A DNA stretch of 13,931 nt from CAYJBP01 sp964368605 (GTDB lineage Bacteria; Bacillota; Dehalobacteriia; UBA4068), in the NCBI GenBank assembly GCA_964368605.1, contig CAYJBP010000064.1, positions 1 through 13,931 on the forward strand, read 5' to 3'. Shown here piece after piece: positions 6,554 to 13,740 of the stretch. The notes below the pieces were generated by a model that worked only from the letters and a program-made list of their open reading frames with translations, did not search any database and had not been told where the DNA came from. Each line of letters starts with the position of its first letter. Within the stretch, counting starts at the first letter, position 1. A program made the position numbers and the translations under genes.

Positions 6554-6567
6554 AGGGAGTAAATACC

Positions 6568-9378
6568 GTGGCCAAGCAAGAAATGAATGAATATAGCCAA
6601 ACTTTAAATTTACCATTAACCGATTTTCCGATGCGAGGGGATTTGCCTAAAAGGGAGCCGGAATTTTTACAAAAATGGCAAGAGCAGGATATTTACCAAG
6701 CTGTTGCTCAAAAAAATGCCGGTAAACCCAAATTTATCCTCCATGATGGGCCGCCTTATGCCAATGGTGATATTCATTTAGGCCATGCCTTAAATAAAGT
6801 TCTGAAGGATATTGTCGTAAAATATCATTCGATGGCCGGCTTCGATGCCCCCTATGTGCCCGGCTGGGATACTCATGGCCTGCCGATTGAACAAAAAGCA
6901 ATCAAAGATTTGGGTTTAAACCGTGAAAAAGTAGGCATTGTGCCCTTCCGCGAGCGTTGCGAAGAATATGCCCTTAAATATGTAAATATCCAGCGCGAAC
7001 AGTTTAAGCGCTTAGGTGTGCGTGGCGATTGGGATAATCCCTATCTAACCTTGCAGCCGCATTTCGAGGCCGCTCAATTAGGGGCTTTTGGGGCGATGGC
7101 GCAAAAAGGCTTTATCTATAAAGGCCTAAAACCGATTTATTGGTGCCCCGATTGCGAAACAGCCTTGGCCGAGGCCGAGGTGGAATATCATGATCATAAA
7201 TCGCCCAGCATTTATGTTAAATTTGCGGTTAATGATGGCAAAAATATTTTGCCCCAAGATGCCTTTGTGGTAATCTGGACCACCACCCCCTGGACTATTC
7301 CTGCCAATTTAGCTATTAGCTTGCATCCTAATTATGACTATGTTTTAATCGATTTAGAGGGCGAAAAACTATTAATCGCCAAAGAATTGGTCGATGCCTT
7401 CTTAAAAGATATTGGCTGCGAAAAAAGCTATACTGTTATTGGCGAATTTAAAGGCCGTGATTTAGAATATATTACCTGCAAGCACCCCTTATATGATCGT
7501 GATTCGCTATTGATTAACGGCGAGCATGTAACCTTAGAGGCCGGTACAGGCTGCGTTCATACTGCACCCGGCCATGGCCCCGATGACTTTTTTGTTTGCC
7601 AAAAATATAAAATTGCCGCCCTTTCGCCGGTTGATGGCAAGGGTATCTTTACCGCCGAGGCCGGTCGCTTTGAGGGCTTAGATACCGGTAAAGGCGCTAA
7701 TAAAGCAATTATGCAGGCCTTAGAAGAGGTAGGCGCTTTAATGCATATGGCCATGATTAGCCATCAATATCCCCATTGCTGGCGCTGCCGCACCCCGATT
7801 TTATTCCGTGCCACCGAGCAATGGTTTGCCTCGGTAGATGGCTTTAGGCAGCAGGCCTTAGAGGCTATCGACCAGGTAAAATTCATCCCCGATTGGGGGC
7901 GTGATCGCATCTATAATATGGTGCATGATCGTGGCGATTGGTGTATTTCGCGTCAAAGAACCTGGGGTGTGCCAATTCCGATTTTTTATTGCAATGATTG
8001 CGATCAGTATTTGATTAATGAACAAACCATTAGCCATTTGCAGGAAATTGTTGGCAAGCAGGGATCTTCGGCCTGGTTTGCTTTAGATACCAAGGATTTA
8101 TTGCCCAAAGATTGCGCCTGCCCCCATTGCGGCAGCCAGGATTTCCGCAAGGAAACCGATACCATGGATGTATGGTTTGATAGCGGTAGCTCGCATTTTG
8201 CCGTTTTAGAAAATGAAGAGCATTGGCCTAATCATAGCTGGCCGGCCGATTTATATTTAGAAGGCAGCGATCAGCATCGTGGCTGGTTCAATTCTTCGCT
8301 TTGTATTGCGGTTGCCAATCGTGGTACTGCCCCTTATCGCCGCGTGCTAACCCATGGTTTCTTGGTGGATGAGCAAGGCAAAAAGCAAAGTAAGTCCTTA
8401 GGCAATACCATTAGCCCTCTTGATGTAATCAAGGAAATGGGTGCTGATGTGCTGCGCCTTTGGGTAAGCTCTACCGATTATCGCTCCGATATTGCCAACT
8501 CTAAGGGTATCTTTAAGCAGGTTAGCGAAGCTTATCGCAAAATCCGCAATACTTCCCGTTATTTGCTGGGCAATCTTTATGATTTTGATTTAGCCAATGA
8601 TTTAATCCCCTTTGCTAAATTGCCCGAAACCGATCGCCTAGCGATGATTAAATTAAATAAGCTAACCAAGCTGGTGCTGGATGCCTATGATAATTATGAA
8701 TTCCATGTGGTTTATCATGCCATCCATAAATTCTGCGTGGTGGATATGAGCGCTTTTTATCTGGATCAAGCCAAAGATATTTTGTATACCCAAGCCCCCA
8801 ATTCTTTTGAGCGCAAGGCTGTGCAAACCGTGCTTTATCATCTGGTAAACAGCTTAACCCGTCTTTTAGCTCCTATTTTATCATTTACCGCCGAAGAAAT
8901 TTATATGTTTATGCCTAAAGAGGCTAATTCCCCAATTAGCGTTCAATTATTAGAAATGCCCCAGTTTGATGCCGAGATGGTTGATGAGCAATTAGAGGCC
9001 AAGTGGCAAATCCTTACCGATTTAAGGGAAATTGCTGCCAAGGAATTAGAGCTGGCCCGTAAAGAAAAAACGATTGGCCATTCCTTAGATGCCGCCTTAA
9101 CTCTTTATCCCACCGCCGAGGCTTATTCTGTTTTGGCCAGCTTAAAAGAGCAATTGGCACGCTTATTTATCGTTTCGCAAATCGAGATTATGCCTGCCGA
9201 TAGTGCTCGCCCCGCAAACTGCGGCGGCGAAGAGTTGATGGGCGTGGTTGTTGGCCATGCTAAAGGCCAAAAATGCAGCCGCTGCTGGATTTATGATGAA
9301 GCCACCGGCCAAGATAGCAATCATCCCGATACTTGCCCTCGTTGTGCGCAGGTTTTGGATCAATTGGCCGCTAAATAG
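6568..9378 (+). CDS. ileS: isoleucyl-tRNA synthetase, type 1
   Basis: Class I synthetase that charges tRNA-Ile in the cytosol. The 936-residue protein has the HLGH ATP motif (70-73) after DGPPYANGDI, the editing domain with WTTTPWTIPANLA and TGCVHTAPGHGPDD, the KMSKS loop in the variant form KQSKS (606-610) in GKKQSKSLGN, the anticodon-binding region, and a C-terminal zinc site made of CSRC (903, 906) and CPRC (923, 926). These features mark the bacterial type sensitive to mupirocin rather than the eukaryote-like type; that is inference from general layout. I choose the GTG at 6568 because AGGGAG (6554-6559) lies eight bases before it; the in-frame ATG at 6544 has no such site and would add eight unusual residues. 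Many Firmicute ileS genes are controlled by an Ile T-box; this one has none in its leader. obg follows after 62 bases. Confidence 0.97.
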   Translation: MAKQEMNEYSQTLNLPLTDFPMRGDLPKREPEFLQKWQEQDIYQAVAQKNAGKPKFILHDGPPYANGDIHLGHALNKVLKDIVVKYHSMAGFDAPYVPGWDTHGLPIEQKAIKDLGLNREKVGIVPFRERCEEYALKYVNIQREQFKRLGVRGDWDNPYLTLQPHFEAAQLGAFGAMAQKGFIYKGLKPIYWCPDCETALAEAEVEYHDHKSPSIYVKFAVNDGKNILPQDAFVVIWTTTPWTIPANLAISLHPNYDYVLIDLEGEKLLIAKELVDAFLKDIGCEKSYTVIGEFKGRDLEYITCKHPLYDRDSLLINGEHVTLEAGTGCVHTAPGHGPDDFFVCQKYKIAALSPVDGKGIFTAEAGRFEGLDTGKGANKAIMQALEEVGALMHMAMISHQYPHCWRCRTPILFRATEQWFASVDGFRQQALEAIDQVKFIPDWGRDRIYNMVHDRGDWCISRQRTWGVPIPIFYCNDCDQYLINEQTISHLQEIVGKQGSSAWFALDTKDLLPKDCACPHCGSQDFRKETDTMDVWFDSGSSHFAVLENEEHWPNHSWPADLYLEGSDQHRGWFNSSLCIAVANRGTAPYRRVLTHGFLVDEQGKKQSKSLGNTISPLDVIKEMGADVLRLWVSSTDYRSDIANSKGIFKQVSEAYRKIRNTSRYLLGNLYDFDLANDLIPFAKLPETDRLAMIKLNKLTKLVLDAYDNYEFHVVYHAIHKFCVVDMSAFYLDQAKDILYTQAPNSFERKAVQTVLYHLVNSLTRLLAPILSFTAEEIYMFMPKEANSPISVQLLEMPQFDAEMVDEQLEAKWQILTDLREIAAKELELARKEKTIGHSLDAALTLYPTAEAYSVLASLKEQLARLFIVSQIEIMPADSARPANCGGEELMGVVVGHAKGQKCSRCWIYDEATGQDSNHPDTCPRCAQVLDQLAAK

Positions 9379-9414
9379 TTATCATTTAGTTAATTGATAT
9401 TTTTGAAATAGAAG

Positions 9415-9426
9415 GGGCTTAAGCCC
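9415..9426 (+). repeat. 12-bp perfect palindrome before obg
   Basis: gggcttaagccc is self-complementary and ends just before the obg ribosome binding site (agagg, 9429-9433). There is no T-run, so it does not look like an ileS terminator. It could be a protein-binding dyad or a weak RNA hairpin near the translation start. Confidence 0.35.
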
Positions 9427-9440
9427 TAAGAGGTAATTTA

Positions 9441-10715
9441 ATGTTACATGATTATGTAAAAATCAATGTTAAAGCCGGCGATGGCGGCCAGGGTATGGTG
9501 GCCTTTAGACGGGAAAAATTTGTACCGATGGGTGGCCCCTCCGGCGGTGACGGCGGACGGGGCAGCCATATCATCTTTTGTGGCGATTCTAATTTGCGCA
9601 CTTTGGTCGATTTTAAGTATCGCCGCCACTATAAAGGCCTAAAGGGCGATAATGGCGGTGCCAAAAATATGACCGGCGGCAATGCCGAGGATTTGCGCCT
9701 AAAAGTGCCTTTGGGCACGGTTATCCGTGATGAAGAAGGCCGTGTTTTGGCCGATATTATCAGCGAAGATCAGGAAATTATTGTGGCCCAAGGCGGCCGT
9801 GGCGGTTTTGGCAATAGCCATTTTTCGTCAGGGCGCAATAAAGCCCCCGAATTTGCCGAAAAAGGCGAGCCGGGCGAAGAGCGCTGGCTAATTCTCGAAT
9901 TAAAATTATTGGCCGATGTAGGCCTAATCGGCATGCCTAATGCCGGCAAATCTACCTTAATATCTAAGGTATCGGCCGCTAATCCCAAAATTGCCAACTA
10001 TCCTTTTACCACCTTAGAGCCTAATTTAGGCCTGGTACGCCTAAGCGATGAGGCCGACTTTGTGATGGCCGATTTGCCGGGTTTAATCGAAGGGGCGGCC
10101 ACCGGTATTGGCTTGGGGCATCGCTTTTTGCGTCATGCCGAGCGTTGTCGGGTATTGGTGCATTTGCTGGATATGAACCCCTTTGACGAAGAGCGCAGCC
10201 CGGAAAAAGATTTTGCGATTATCCAAGAGGAATTACGCATATATCGGGAAGATTTTACCAGCCGTCCGCTTTTAGTGGTGGCCAATAAAATGGATATGCC
10301 CGAAGCCGAAGCCAATTTGGCCGCTTTAAAAGAGCATTTGGGCGAAGGCTATGAAATTATGGCTATTTCGGCCCTAAATGGCCAAGGCTTGCAGGAATTA
10401 TTATGGCGCATTCATCAATTATTGCAAGAAGCGCCGCCGATTATCCTCAATAAGCAAGATGACGAAATAAAGCATACGATTGTGGAGGCCGAAGATCCCT
10501 TTATTATCGAAAGGGATGATAGTGGTACCTGGCATGTAAAAGGCAGCCGAGTAATCAAATTAGTAGATATGACCGACCTAAACAATGAGGCTGCCGTTTT
10601 AAGAATGCAGCGTATTTTTATTAAGATGGGCTTAGAAGATGCCCTTAAAGAGGCCGGGGTTAGCCTAGGCGATACGGTAAATATTGGCGGCAGCGAATTT
10701 GAGTATGCCGAATAG
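9441..10715 (+). CDS. obg: Obg/CgtA family ribosome-associated GTPase
   Basis: Essential GTPase that binds the 50S ribosomal subunit during late assembly and links ribosome maturation to growth and the stringent response. The 424 residues show the three Obg parts: the glycine-rich N-terminal fold (1-158, e.g. KAGDGGQGMVAFRREK, GGPSGGDGGRG), the G domain with G1 GMPNAGKST (164-172), G2 YPFTT (187-191), G3 DLPG (211-214), G4 NKMD (282-285) and G5 SAL (300-302), and the C-terminal OCT domain (about 345-424, ending VNIGGSEFEYAE). The ATG start gives the usual family N-terminus and follows AGAGG by seven bases. It is 62 bases downstream of ileS and 23 bases ahead of nadD, so it likely heads or joins an obg-nadD-yqeK-rsfS unit, a common Firmicute order. 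Confidence 0.97.
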   Translation: MLHDYVKINVKAGDGGQGMVAFRREKFVPMGGPSGGDGGRGSHIIFCGDSNLRTLVDFKYRRHYKGLKGDNGGAKNMTGGNAEDLRLKVPLGTVIRDEEGRVLADIISEDQEIIVAQGGRGGFGNSHFSSGRNKAPEFAEKGEPGEERWLILELKLLADVGLIGMPNAGKSTLISKVSAANPKIANYPFTTLEPNLGLVRLSDEADFVMADLPGLIEGAATGIGLGHRFLRHAERCRVLVHLLDMNPFDEERSPEKDFAIIQEELRIYREDFTSRPLLVVANKMDMPEAEANLAALKEHLGEGYEIMAISALNGQGLQELLWRIHQLLQEAPPIILNKQDDEIKHTIVEAEDPFIIERDDSGTWHVKGSRVIKLVDMTDLNNEAAVLRMQRIFIKMGLEDALKEAGVSLGDTVNIGGSEFEYAE

Positions 10716-10738
10716 ATTTTGCGGAGTATATTGTTGCT

Positions 10739-11362
10739 ATGAATAAATGCAAACAGCCTTTAAAAATTGGGATTATGGGCGGCACATTCGACCCTATCCA
10801 CTATGGGCACTTGGTAACGGCCGAGATTGCTCGCGCTAAGTTTAATTTAGATACGGTAATTTTTGTGCCGGCAGGACGGCCGCCGCATAAAGAAATCGAG
10901 GCCAAATACAGCGAGCATCGCTATATGATGACCTTTTTGGCTACGGTTACTAATCCCTATTTTCAGATTTCGCGCCTGGAATTAGAGCGTGAAGGGCTAT
11001 CTTATACTTATGATACTTTATGTCGCTTTAAAGAGGAATACGGTGCCGATTGCCAGCTGCATTTTATTACCGGTGCCGATGCGATTAGGCAAATTTTTAC
11101 TTGGAATAATGCCGAGCAATTATTTGGCTTATGCAACTTTATTGCAGCTACTCGCCCCGGCTATCAATTGGCAGAGCTTGCCGATTGGCCGCCTAATTTT
11201 AAAGATAAAATCAAATTGATGCAGGTACCGGCTTTAAGTATATCCTCTACCGATATTCGGCGGCGCATTAAAAATGGTCAGCCAATTAAGTATTTATTGC
11301 CCGAATCGGTAGAAAATTATATTCGCAAGCAAGGCCTATATTGGCAAGCGGAGGCCGAATGA
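10739..11362 (+). CDS. nadD: nicotinate-nucleotide adenylyltransferase
   Basis: Joins nicotinate mononucleotide and ATP to form deamido-NAD, a common step of de novo and salvage NAD synthesis. The 207-residue nucleotidyltransferase shows GGTFDPIHYGHL (14-25) with the H-x-G-H pair, FVPAGRPPHK (42-51), the substrate-site TGADA (111-115) and the C-terminal ISSTDIRRRI (178-187). The start ATG at 10739 follows GGAG (10723-10726) with a rather long 12-base gap, so translation may be weak or partly coupled to obg, whose stop is 23 bases upstream. Its stop overlaps the yqeK start as ATGA. No other in-frame start keeps the N-terminal strand before GGTFDP with a better site. Confidence 0.96.
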   Translation: MNKCKQPLKIGIMGGTFDPIHYGHLVTAEIARAKFNLDTVIFVPAGRPPHKEIEAKYSEHRYMMTFLATVTNPYFQISRLELEREGLSYTYDTLCRFKEEYGADCQLHFITGADAIRQIFTWNNAEQLFGLCNFIAATRPGYQLAELADWPPNFKDKIKLMQVPALSISSTDIRRRIKNGQPIKYLLPESVENYIRKQGLYWQAEAE

Positions 11363-11949
11363 ATTATAGTAAGGAACAATGGCAGGCCTGGCAAGATCGC
11401 CTGCAAAAACAGCTTAGTCCGCCCCGTTATCGGCATAGTTTAGGGGTGGCGCAAACGGCCGCCGATTTGGCAAAAATTTATGGCTGCGATATAAATAAGG
11501 CTCGCTTAGCAGGCCTATTGCATGATATAGCCCGAGATTTGCAGCCGCCGCAGCTAATTGAGCAGGCTAAGCTTTATAATTTAGCGATCAGTGCCGATGA
11601 TTTGGCCAGCCCCTTAATCCTCCATGCCCCCTTGGGAGCTAGGATTGCGGAGGCTAACTGGGGCATAACCGATAGTGAAGTTTTAGCGGCAATTAGCTAT
11701 CATACCATACCCGATTTTAAAATGAGCGATTTGGCCAAAATTGTCTTTATTGCCGATAGCATTGAGCCGGAGCGCAGCGAATTTGCCGGCCTTGCCCAAA
11801 TTAGGCAAACCGCTATTATCGATTTAAATCAAACGATGATTTTAATTTTGGCCGATAGTTTTGAGTTTTTAAAGGCTAAAAATCGACCAATTCATCCCAA
11901 ATCGGCGCAAGTTTATCAAAAGCTTTGCGAGTTAGCATCAAATAGATAA
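11359..11949 (+). CDS. yqeK: YqeK-type HD-domain hydrolase (probable symmetrical Ap4A hydrolase)
   Basis: Metal-dependent HD-superfamily phosphohydrolase of 196 residues. The ligands expected for the family are present: H26 in RYRHSLGV, H55-D56 in GLLHDIARDL, H89 in LILHAPLGA, H115 in AISYHT and D133 in VFIADSIEPERS. Members from Firmicutes have been shown to cleave diadenosine tetraphosphate to two ADP; that activity is transferred from the family. I take the ATG at 11359 over an in-frame TTG at 11341, because it carries GGAGG (11351-11355) and overlaps the nadD stop by four bases (ATGA), a sign of translational coupling. The nadD-yqeK-rsfS order is conserved in many Firmicutes. No LytR-type gene sits between yqeK and rsfS, as it does in some relatives. 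Confidence 0.93.
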   Translation: MNYSKEQWQAWQDRLQKQLSPPRYRHSLGVAQTAADLAKIYGCDINKARLAGLLHDIARDLQPPQLIEQAKLYNLAISADDLASPLILHAPLGARIAEANWGITDSEVLAAISYHTIPDFKMSDLAKIVFIADSIEPERSEFAGLAQIRQTAIIDLNQTMILILADSFEFLKAKNRPIHPKSAQVYQKLCELASNR

Positions 11950-11962
11950 TAAGGAGATTATT

Positions 11963-12307
11963 ATGGAAAACCAAGAATTATTGCTGCAATGTGTAAATTC
12001 GGCCAAAGAAAAGAAGGCCGAACAAATTATTAGCTTAGATTTAAAAGATTTATCCCTAATCGGCGATTATTTTTTAATTATGACCGCTAAAAATAATCGA
12101 CAAGCGCAGGCTATTGCCGACGGCATTGCCGAGGATTTAAAAGAGCAGGGTATTAATGTTGGCCGCATGGAAGGCTATAATGAAGGCCGCTGGATTTTGG
12201 TGGATTTAAGCGCAGTAATTGTTCATATCTTCCAACAAGAAGAAAGAGAGTATTATAGCTTAGAAAAACTATGGGGCGATGCACCGCGCCAAAGCTATGA
12301 TGACTAA
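11963..12307 (+). CDS. rsfS: ribosomal silencing factor RsfS
   Basis: Small protein that binds uL14 on the 50S subunit and blocks joining to 30S when nutrients are scarce. All 114 residues fit the family: DYFLIMTAKNNRQAQAIADG (35-54), then EGYNEGRWILVDLSAVIVHI with the conserved Trp (77) and Asp (81), and the ending EEREYYSLEKLWGDA (93-107). ATG start after AAGGAG (11951-11956). It closes the obg-nadD-yqeK-rsfS run, 13 bases after yqeK, and is followed by a 400-base gap, so it is probably the last gene of the unit. There is no strong terminator right behind it; a short hairpin at 12335-12353 is the best candidate. Confidence 0.96.
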   Translation: MENQELLLQCVNSAKEKKAEQIISLDLKDLSLIGDYFLIMTAKNNRQAQAIADGIAEDLKEQGINVGRMEGYNEGRWILVDLSAVIVHIFQQEEREYYSLEKLWGDAPRQSYDD

Positions 12308-12655
12308 TAATTTTAAGGCTAATAGCTAAAATTAGGGCTTTAAAATAAAGCTCGAATTTAGCAAAAATCAAGCTAAAAAGGTCATGTATAATTATACGCA
12401 AAGATGTATATAAAATGTTGATAACTTGTTAAGAAAAATGACTTTTTTGTGATTTATTTAGATAATGCCAGTTAAACAGTATTGTGATATAAATGATAGA
12501 TATGTGGAAAAAAAGAGTATAAAATTTCCTAAAATCACGAAAATCGGCAAAAAAAATGGTATTGCCTGCTTAACTAAATGCTGAAATGTCAAGGGTTTAA
12601 TTATTAAAATTTCGATATATTTGGCTAATCGGCAGTTATAATAGGCTAAAAAAAT
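12308..12655. other. AT-rich intergenic region without a gene
   Basis: No credible coding sequence on either strand. Visible items: an 8-bp hairpin with a 3-base loop at 12335-12353 (gggcttta-aaa-taaagctc) lacking a T-run; a 12-bp perfect palindrome at 12386-12397; two nine-base sequences one mismatch from a DnaA box (TGTTGATAA at 12416-12424 and TGTGGAAAA at 12503-12511, each read as complement of TTATCCACA); and two ttgtgat segments near 12446 and 12483. None is enough to assign a function. Confidence 0.5.
12386..12397. promoter_or_regulatory. 12-bp perfect palindrome, possible operator
   Basis: gtataattatac is its own reverse complement and includes a TATAAT on each strand. It is about 80 bases beyond rsfS. 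With no good -35 on either side, an operator-like dyad or chance in A/T-rich DNA are the options. Confidence 0.3.
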
Positions 12656-12684
12656 TTTAACAATATTTTTTGGGAAATTATACA
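12656..12684 (+). promoter_or_regulatory. weak sigma-A-like promoter before the SPFH gene
   Basis: TTTAAC (12656-12661) and TATACA (12679-12684) are separated by 17 bases and lie about 43 bases before the chosen start codon. The spacing is ideal, but the hexamers match consensus at only about 3 and 4 of 6 positions. Confidence 0.35.
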
Positions 12685-12726
12685 TAAATATTACAAAACT
12701 TGTCGAAAAAGGTCAAGAGGAAGATT

Positions 12727-13443
12727 ATGAATTTTGTAAAAAAGCATTGGTTAAAAAGCCGCTGGGTAGAAAACCAGCCCATGAATCAAAGCGAATTATT
12801 GCGGCAGAACAGCCAAATTAAGCAAGGTTTGGTAATGGGAATGCGTTTGGCGGTAATTGATGATCAGGCGGCAGCGGTGATAGCTGAAGGCCAACTGATT
12901 ACTGTTTTTATGCCCGGCGCCTATCAATTAGAAGAGGATAAAATACCGGAGTTAAAGCCTGCCAAGGACTGCGATTGGCTATATCCTGCCCAACTTTACT
13001 ATTTAAATTTGGCGCCATTTAATGATTGCCCATTTAGCAATACCGCCCCTTTATTATTGCGCGATCCCGATTTGGGTTTGCAGCAATTGAGCCTAAAGGG
13101 TAATTTTGAAATGCAAATAATCAACCCAACCATTTTTATGAGGGATATGGTTTTGGCGCAAGATTTTTGGCAATTAACCAAGCTAACCGATTATTTAACC
13201 CAATTATTAAGCGAGGCAATAATAACAGCAACTATTGCGCGTCCGCATCCATTAAGCAAATTAGACCAATTAAAGGCCGAGTTAGAGCATGATATATTTG
13301 GCCAAATAAATAATCAGTTTCGGCCATTAGGCTTACAAATAAACCGCTTAGATATAATAGAATTTGCGCCTTTAAAGCAAAACAAGCCGGCACAAATTAA
13401 CTTTGATGAAGAAATTTTGGATCGCAACGACGATAGCATCTAA
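12727..13443 (+). CDS. SPFH-domain protein of the YdjI (virion-core-like) type
   Basis: A 238-residue soluble protein with no signal peptide or membrane segment. The pattern EGQLITVFMPGAYQL (54-68), then LYYLNLAPF (90-98), TAPLLLRDPDLG (106-117) and a strand-rich stretch with INPTIF (132-137) matches the N-terminal SPFH/band-7 domain of YdjI-like proteins as I remember them, followed by a helical segment (about 145-200) and a short acidic tail. Such proteins are thought to assemble into membrane-associated scaffolds; the YdjI branch is tied to phage-shock-like envelope stress in Bacillus. Full-length relatives usually carry a C-terminal zinc ribbon; none is present here and there are no CxxC pairs. 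I choose the ATG at 12727, with GAGGA (12717-12721) close upstream, over an in-frame TTG at 12700. It stands alone between an AT-rich gap and a hairpin cluster. Family is fairly sure, role is not. Confidence 0.68.
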   Translation: MNFVKKHWLKSRWVENQPMNQSELLRQNSQIKQGLVMGMRLAVIDDQAAAVIAEGQLITVFMPGAYQLEEDKIPELKPAKDCDWLYPAQLYYLNLAPFNDCPFSNTAPLLLRDPDLGLQQLSLKGNFEMQIINPTIFMRDMVLAQDFWQLTKLTDYLTQLLSEAIITATIARPHPLSKLDQLKAELEHDIFGQINNQFRPLGLQINRLDIIEFAPLKQNKPAQINFDEEILDRNDDSI

Positions 13444-13452
13444 AGTTTTAAT

Positions 13453-13498
13453 CAATTTTTTCCAAAAAATTGCGGGGTTTTAGGGGCAGAGCCCCTAA
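13453..13498. repeat. two hairpins just past the SPFH gene
   Basis: Bases 13453-13472 form an A/T palindrome (caatttttt, two bases, aaaaaattg), ten bases after the stop codon. Bases 13480-13487 and 13491-13498 (ttaggggc and gcccctaa) form an 8-bp stem with a 3-base loop. The second has a gggg-tttt run in front but no T-tract behind, so neither is a standard plus-strand terminator. On the minus strand the second hairpin is followed by aaaacccc, not Ts. Confidence 0.6.
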
Positions 13499-13507
13499 GG
13501 TCTTAAA

Positions 13508-13612
13508 AGGTTTTAAGCTAATAAAAACTAAGCAAGTAAATCTAAATACAGGTAAAAAAGCAGCAAGGGAAGAAAATTGGCTTAAAACCTGCGCCTTTTG
13601 GCGAAGCCAAAA
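13508..13612. repeat. inverted repeat pair and small hairpin
   Basis: Bases 13508-13518 (aggttttaagc) recur exactly as the reverse complement at 13580-13590, enclosing 61 A-rich bases. Directly after comes a 7-bp hairpin with a GAA loop, 13596-13602 with 13606-13612 (ttttggc/gccaaaa). With the hairpins at 13453-13498 this makes four dyads in 160 bases, suggesting a structured non-coding element or a small inserted repeat. Confidence 0.5.
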
Positions 13613-13653
13613 CAGCCCTGGATATAGCAATAAACTAATAATCATCATGGATA

Positions 13654-13710
13654 CCCAAAAGGTAGCTGTTGCAAATATTTATATTTGCGACAGCCTCTTT
13701 TTTGGGTTTT
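13654..13710 (+). terminator. strong intrinsic terminator
   Basis: Bases 13665-13678 pair with 13681-13694 over 14 positions including one G-U, leaving a loop of about six bases in practice (gctgttgcaaat/atttgcgacagc core). The stem is followed by cctc, then six Ts (13698-13703) and, after ggg, five more Ts. An outer acccaaaa/ttttgggt can extend it. It would end plus-strand transcription from the SPFH gene about 220 bases downstream. Confidence 0.88.
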
Positions 13711-13740
13711 TATGTTTTTTTGGTTGTTTGTTCTAATTTA

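Noticed and set aside
6544..6567. ATG at 6544 as ileS start
   Set aside because: No ribosome binding site precedes it, while AGGGAG lies within this stretch at the right distance from the GTG at 6568.
12416..12511. Replication origin
   Set aside because: Only two imperfect DnaA-like boxes, no dnaA, dnaN or rpmH nearby; not supportable as oriC.
13470..13736. 88-codon plus-strand frame
   Set aside because: It is read through the hairpin cluster and the strong terminator, ends in T-tract-derived Phe codons, and lacks a ribosome binding site.
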